Shown one piece after another: positions 60,401 to 64,000 of a DNA stretch of 64,000 nucleotides. How positions within the stretch are numbered: position 1 is the stretch's first letter; each line of letters starts with the position of its first letter. The DNA comes from Guyanagaster necrorhizus. Lineage: Eukaryota; Basidiomycota; Agaricomycetes; Agaricales; Physalacriaceae. The stretch covers positions 1,369,719 to 1,433,718 of the forward strand of contig NW_025064880.1 of NCBI RefSeq assembly GCF_019112545.1, written 5' to 3'. A program made the position numbers and the translations under genes. Below the pieces are notes generated by a model. The model was not told where the DNA came from, searched no databases, and was given only the letters and a program-made list of their open reading frames with translations.

Positions 60401-61682
60401 AAGTCTGGAGATCACACAGATTTGAGAGCCCAGCTGAAAGAAATTGACTTGGAAGAATCGGATAGTGACAGTGAAGAAGACGAAGTCCCGCTGGCACTAC
60501 TGGCCAAGTCGAGGACGTTGTCGGAAAGCCCCTCTGCGGCTTCTGCACCTTCGCCAGCTGTGACAAATGGAACTGCGGTTCCCCCCGCTTCGTCATTTGA
60601 TGATATTTTCGGTGTCGGCTCTTCGCCTTCTCCAGCCGCTACTACTATCCCGACAACAGAGGCGGATGCGTTTGGAGTACCTATCAAAAAGTCGCCAAGT
60701 CCTTTTGATACGTCCGACGTCTTTTCCACGTCGTCTACGGATAAATCACAGAACCGTGCCGTATCGGGAGTCAATGTGTTCGACGAGGCAATGGGCAAAT
60801 TGCCCAGCACAGGACCGTCGCCCACTCAGTTCAGCTTTGACTCTGCGTTTGATGACAATTTCGACTTTGGAGCCTCAAGAGAACCAAAGTTCCCGCCTGC
60901 TCCTAAAACCGTCAATGGTAGTGCTACTTCGCCACTACCCGCGCCCACCAAAGATGATGGTTTTGATTCTCTATTTGCAACGTCTACCGTTGTTACAGCT
61001 AACGGAAATCACACGTCTGCGCCGGCTCCAGATCGCGTACCTACGCCTACTCCTGTAGCCACGCTAGCTACAACCTCCTCTGCAGCCACGGTAGAGCCCT
61101 CTGGACCGTCATTTGATGATGTATTCTCAGGCTTCAACCCATCTCCGCCATTGAATTTAGACACGACGTTAACGGCGACCCCAGCAAAGATCTCTGAGTC
61201 ACCGAAGCCCCTCCCTACGAGTACGTCCCCACCGGGGTCCCTGTCTTCTCTCCAGGGCGGCCCCCCCGTCTCGCCCCCTTTAAGAGAAAGGACACCACCA
61301 CCACGCATCAGCTCGCCCAAGCCCCGACCTTCGACGTCGTCCTCTAGTAAGGAAGGACATGAACTTAAGCCTCCTACGACACGACATTCGAAACTCAGTG
61401 TAAGTTACAAGATCATAATGCTCTTAACAATAACGTATATGTTTCTAGATACGACTACCATTTGGGAAGAAGAAGAAACACGAGGCTGTGGTCCCTCCAC
61501 CATCTCAATTCCTGACGCCCCCTACTGAAGAGCCAAGGAGCACGTCTCCTGCTAGCGACGACGATGTTGAGTCCGTCAAGCAGCTGACGGCCATGGGCTT
61601 CAGCCGAACACAGGCAGTTACAGCCCTTGAACAGTACGGCTATGATGTTCCACGTGCCTTGAATAGTCTGCTTGGTCAATAA
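57427..61682 (+). CDS. EDE1: Endocytic scaffold with three EH domains and UBA (Ede1/Eps15)
   Basis: Early clathrin-endocytosis scaffold that binds NPF-containing adaptors and ubiquitin. EH1 (from ATG 57427): [38 protein letters not shown]2 across introns: [58 protein letters not shown]3: [40 protein letters not shown]. The frame then runs into a coiled coil (about 59280-59790) with [20 protein letters not shown] and [20 protein letters not shown], a long Ser/Pro/Thr-rich region with repeated FDDIF/FDDVF motifs, and a C-terminal [36 protein letters not shown], ending at 61682. About 1,300 residues, matching fungal Ede1. Confidence 0.94.
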
Positions 61683-62059
61683 TTGTTTCGCGCGCTATCT
61701 TTCCAATGTACAAATATGTTCAGCTTATTTACCCCAACTTTCATTAAAATGAACAGTTCTCTACGGATCCTTATTTACATTCGACGTTCACTTACTTAAT
61801 TTCCCGACTCTTCTCTAATGGTCTACTTCGGCTTGACATTGTATGCATCGTTGCATACAAATTCTATGCATTTTTCCAACAATTTCACAATTCACGAGCT
61901 GAATCGAATTGCCGTAATGAGCACCTCAAATTTCCAAGTATGGTTTGCAACTTCTCTTTGCTCACCTACCTTACGCTGCTCCCACGCTCAGTAAAAGTTC
62001 CGTATGTCGGGTATGTCGATTCTATACGGGAATATTGGACATTGCATTGACGATAATCA
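61683..62059. other. Intergenic
   Basis: EDE1 3' flank and upstream region of the last gene (377 bases). No supportable gene. Confidence 0.4.
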
Positions 62060-64000
62060 TGCCTGTCCAACCAATCTCCAATGAAGACACCGCTATTCAG
62101 AACAATCAACGCATTTTCAACACGTACGAAGCGAATCTCCGAGACACAACAAATTACATTGAATTTGCTGGAAAGTTTGCGGTATGGTTGGACTCGGATA
62201 GAGCTTTTTATTCTCAAGGGAAACCATCAGTAAAGTCGCGTTCTCATCCATTCTTTGGATGACTGACCGGTTCCTTTGCAGATCATAATGATACTCATGG
62301 TACAACGCGTCTACGGGTCATCTGTCTCGTTGTTCTAACTCCAGCAGACGGCGTATAGGACCATCCACCAGACTATCTGCCCTGAGCAAAATTTGAATAT
62401 ACCTCTCAACACGGATCCTTACAAGAACCTTCCATTGGTGTCGGCTTACAGACGTCTCATCGAAATCCTGTCCAAATACGTCAAATATTTCCTTAATGAT
62501 GCCGTGCTCATGCGTGCGTGCTGTCTTTGTTACGTATCTTTCGTGGGCTGAACTGAGAAACTCATAGCACACGTTCAATTTCTTCTGCATACTGTTGGTA
62601 TGCAATTGAACGGAGAAACAAGGCCACCTATTCCTATACAACCTTCTCCGATTGTCCAGCTTCCTCGTGCGCCTATCCAAACTGACCGAGAACCGTCCAG
62701 GGCATCAGTAGGTTTTGCTGTGGTTCCCTATTACTCGTGTCTCAATTCTTGGATAGACGTCTATGGCCAGTTCTTCACAGTCTCCGACGCCACTGGCTCT
62801 TCCCAAAAAAAAGAGGAATTTAGATTGGCTGATCAAACAGGACTTGGACTGGTATGCAGCCCAAAAATCCTCCGTTCCGAAATCCCAGGGGGATCCTTTT
62901 CCGAAGGATGTGCCTGCTAATGAGCCATCATCATCCAAATCACCACTGGCAACCAAAACCGAGACCAGACTTGTTCCTCAGAGCCGTGCATCTCCAGCAG
63001 AAGCGACGCCTGTCCTTCCAAGCGAATCGACATCGACATCTGGAGTGGTTGCTACACCTCAGACTAATACAATTACTCAAGTAGAGACGAAGCCCGTTTC
63101 CCAAAATAATTCTTCGACTGCATCTGGATTTGTCCCAGAAGTCGAGACGAAGCCTGAGGTTTGTAGCAAACAGACTACTTTCAGAGATGCGATTCCACCG
63201 GAATCGAGACCTCTTTCTGAGAATAGCGAAATAACCGACGAGAGAATGGAAGAAGTACTGGAAGTGGGCCAGATACAAGAAGACGTGGCCATGGCTTCTC
63301 CGCAGGTATGATTCCCATAGTCAATTGACACCTTGTTCTAACCGTTACAGGCAATGGACGTTGACGACGACGATGATGAAAGAGAAGAAGTAGCAAACCT
63401 CTTTGACGTACATGAGCTCCTCTCGTTGCTTGAGAAGTTTCTCATTCATATTTCAGCAAGCTTCCGCAAAGATCACCGTGGATACGGACCAAGACCAATT
63501 AGGTTCCATCCGCCATGAAGCTGAGGACTCTGGAATGGAAGATGTAGGAATACGTGCAGGAGAGAAGAATGAAGCAATTCACCAAAGACACGGTGATGAA
63601 CCTTCAAGAATGCCACATGGCCGAAATGAAAATGCACATCCTTCCCGTCACTCGACGCCTGCCGTAATTCCATTTTCTATTTTGATGTAATCATGCTAAA
63701 TTTAAGCATCGTTACAGGACGCGTATAACTCAATGTCGACAGATGCGGCCTCGGATACAAGTTTCGCAGGGAAACCAGCGGGCCCGCGAAATGTTGATGA
63801 GATCGTACCTCAGAATGTGGTCGTGGCATCGCCACCACCGGTAGTTTTACCGGTCAAAGAGGATATAGTGTTGCCCAGCCACGGTAAGCTCGAAATCTGT
63901 CCTTGATGTGAAATAAACCGATATGTGCAAGATGGATTCAATCATAATGCGCTCAGAATCTGGCTTGACCAAGGGAAGAAAGACGCTTTCCAACACAAGT
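62060..64000 (+). CDS. Unrecognised protein, cut by right edge
   Basis: From ATG 62060: MPVQPISNEDTAIQNNQRIF, NTYEANLRDTTNYIEFAGKF. After an intron ending ccagcag comes AYRTIHQTICPEQNLNIPLN, YKNLPLVSAYRRLIEILSKY, VKYFLNDAVLMR. Another intron leads to HVQFLLHTVGMQLNGETRPP, a Pro-rich stretch, and an exon with KKKRNLDWLIKQDLDWYAAQ (a basic patch followed by a short helix). The rest is Ser/Pro/Thr/Glu-rich with an acidic block near 63355-63410 (MDVDDDDDEREE). The helical first half and disordered second half suggest a nuclear or scaffold protein, but I recognise no domain. The gene continues beyond 64000; further exons are visible (VVVASPPPVVLPVKEDIV at about 63820). Confidence 0.65.

Overview
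This is a nuclear chromosome segment from a filamentous basidiomycete, most likely an Agaricomycete. Nearly every gene is split by several 45-60 nt GT-AG introns. Genes are densely packed on both strands, often as divergent pairs 120-320 bp apart. The set includes muskelin, fungal tetraspanin, Ede1, Pin4, Rev3 and the kinase-like paralogues typical of mushroom-forming fungi. No rRNA, tRNA, CRISPR or bacterial operon structure was seen. Gene calls rest on translating and splicing by eye; exon ends are given where I could read the splice sites.

Left part, 1-14.7 kb: an NCS1-type permease running off the left edge (-), glucose-6-phosphate isomerase (+) and an F-box-like hypothetical gene (-). 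Next comes a decayed accessory zone at about 6.3-12.9 kb. It holds three broken copies of one kinase-like family (+, -, +), remnants of a second unknown coding family, and a TAP-like alpha/beta-hydrolase that looks frameshifted and lacks a recognisable N-terminus. The small four-exon RPA3 gene and a possible tiny unknown gene follow.

Middle, 14.7-31.8 kb: PKA catalytic subunit (-), muskelin (-), cytochrome b561 (-), LigB/DODA-type dioxygenase (+), gamma-tubulin (+), MBF1 (-), a 2.06 kb DNA transposon with 46-bp terminal inverted repeats, tetraspanin (+) and the rRNA methyltransferase BMT2 (+).

Right part, 31.8-64 kb: almost unbroken housekeeping genes. In order: YME2 (-), an FG nucleoporin (+), a small ATRAP-like membrane protein (+), REV3 (-), TRAPPC13 (+), VMA13 (-), mitochondrial ribosomal protein mL46 (+), NUC1 (-), PIN4-like RRM/R3H protein (-), a small proline-rich hypothetical (-), UBE2C (-), EDE1 (+), and an unrecognised acidic/low-complexity protein running off the right edge (+).

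The genes do not form one pathway. Loose themes are mitochondria (YME2, mL46, NUC1), DNA replication and repair (RPA3, REV3), membrane traffic (TRAPPC13, EDE1, VMA13) and mitosis (gamma-tubulin, UBE2C). I found no convincing new multi-gene system. The best leads are the transposon with its nested inverted repeat, the decayed kinase-like cluster, and an intron acceptor embedded in a (CAG)13 tract in the PIN4-like gene.
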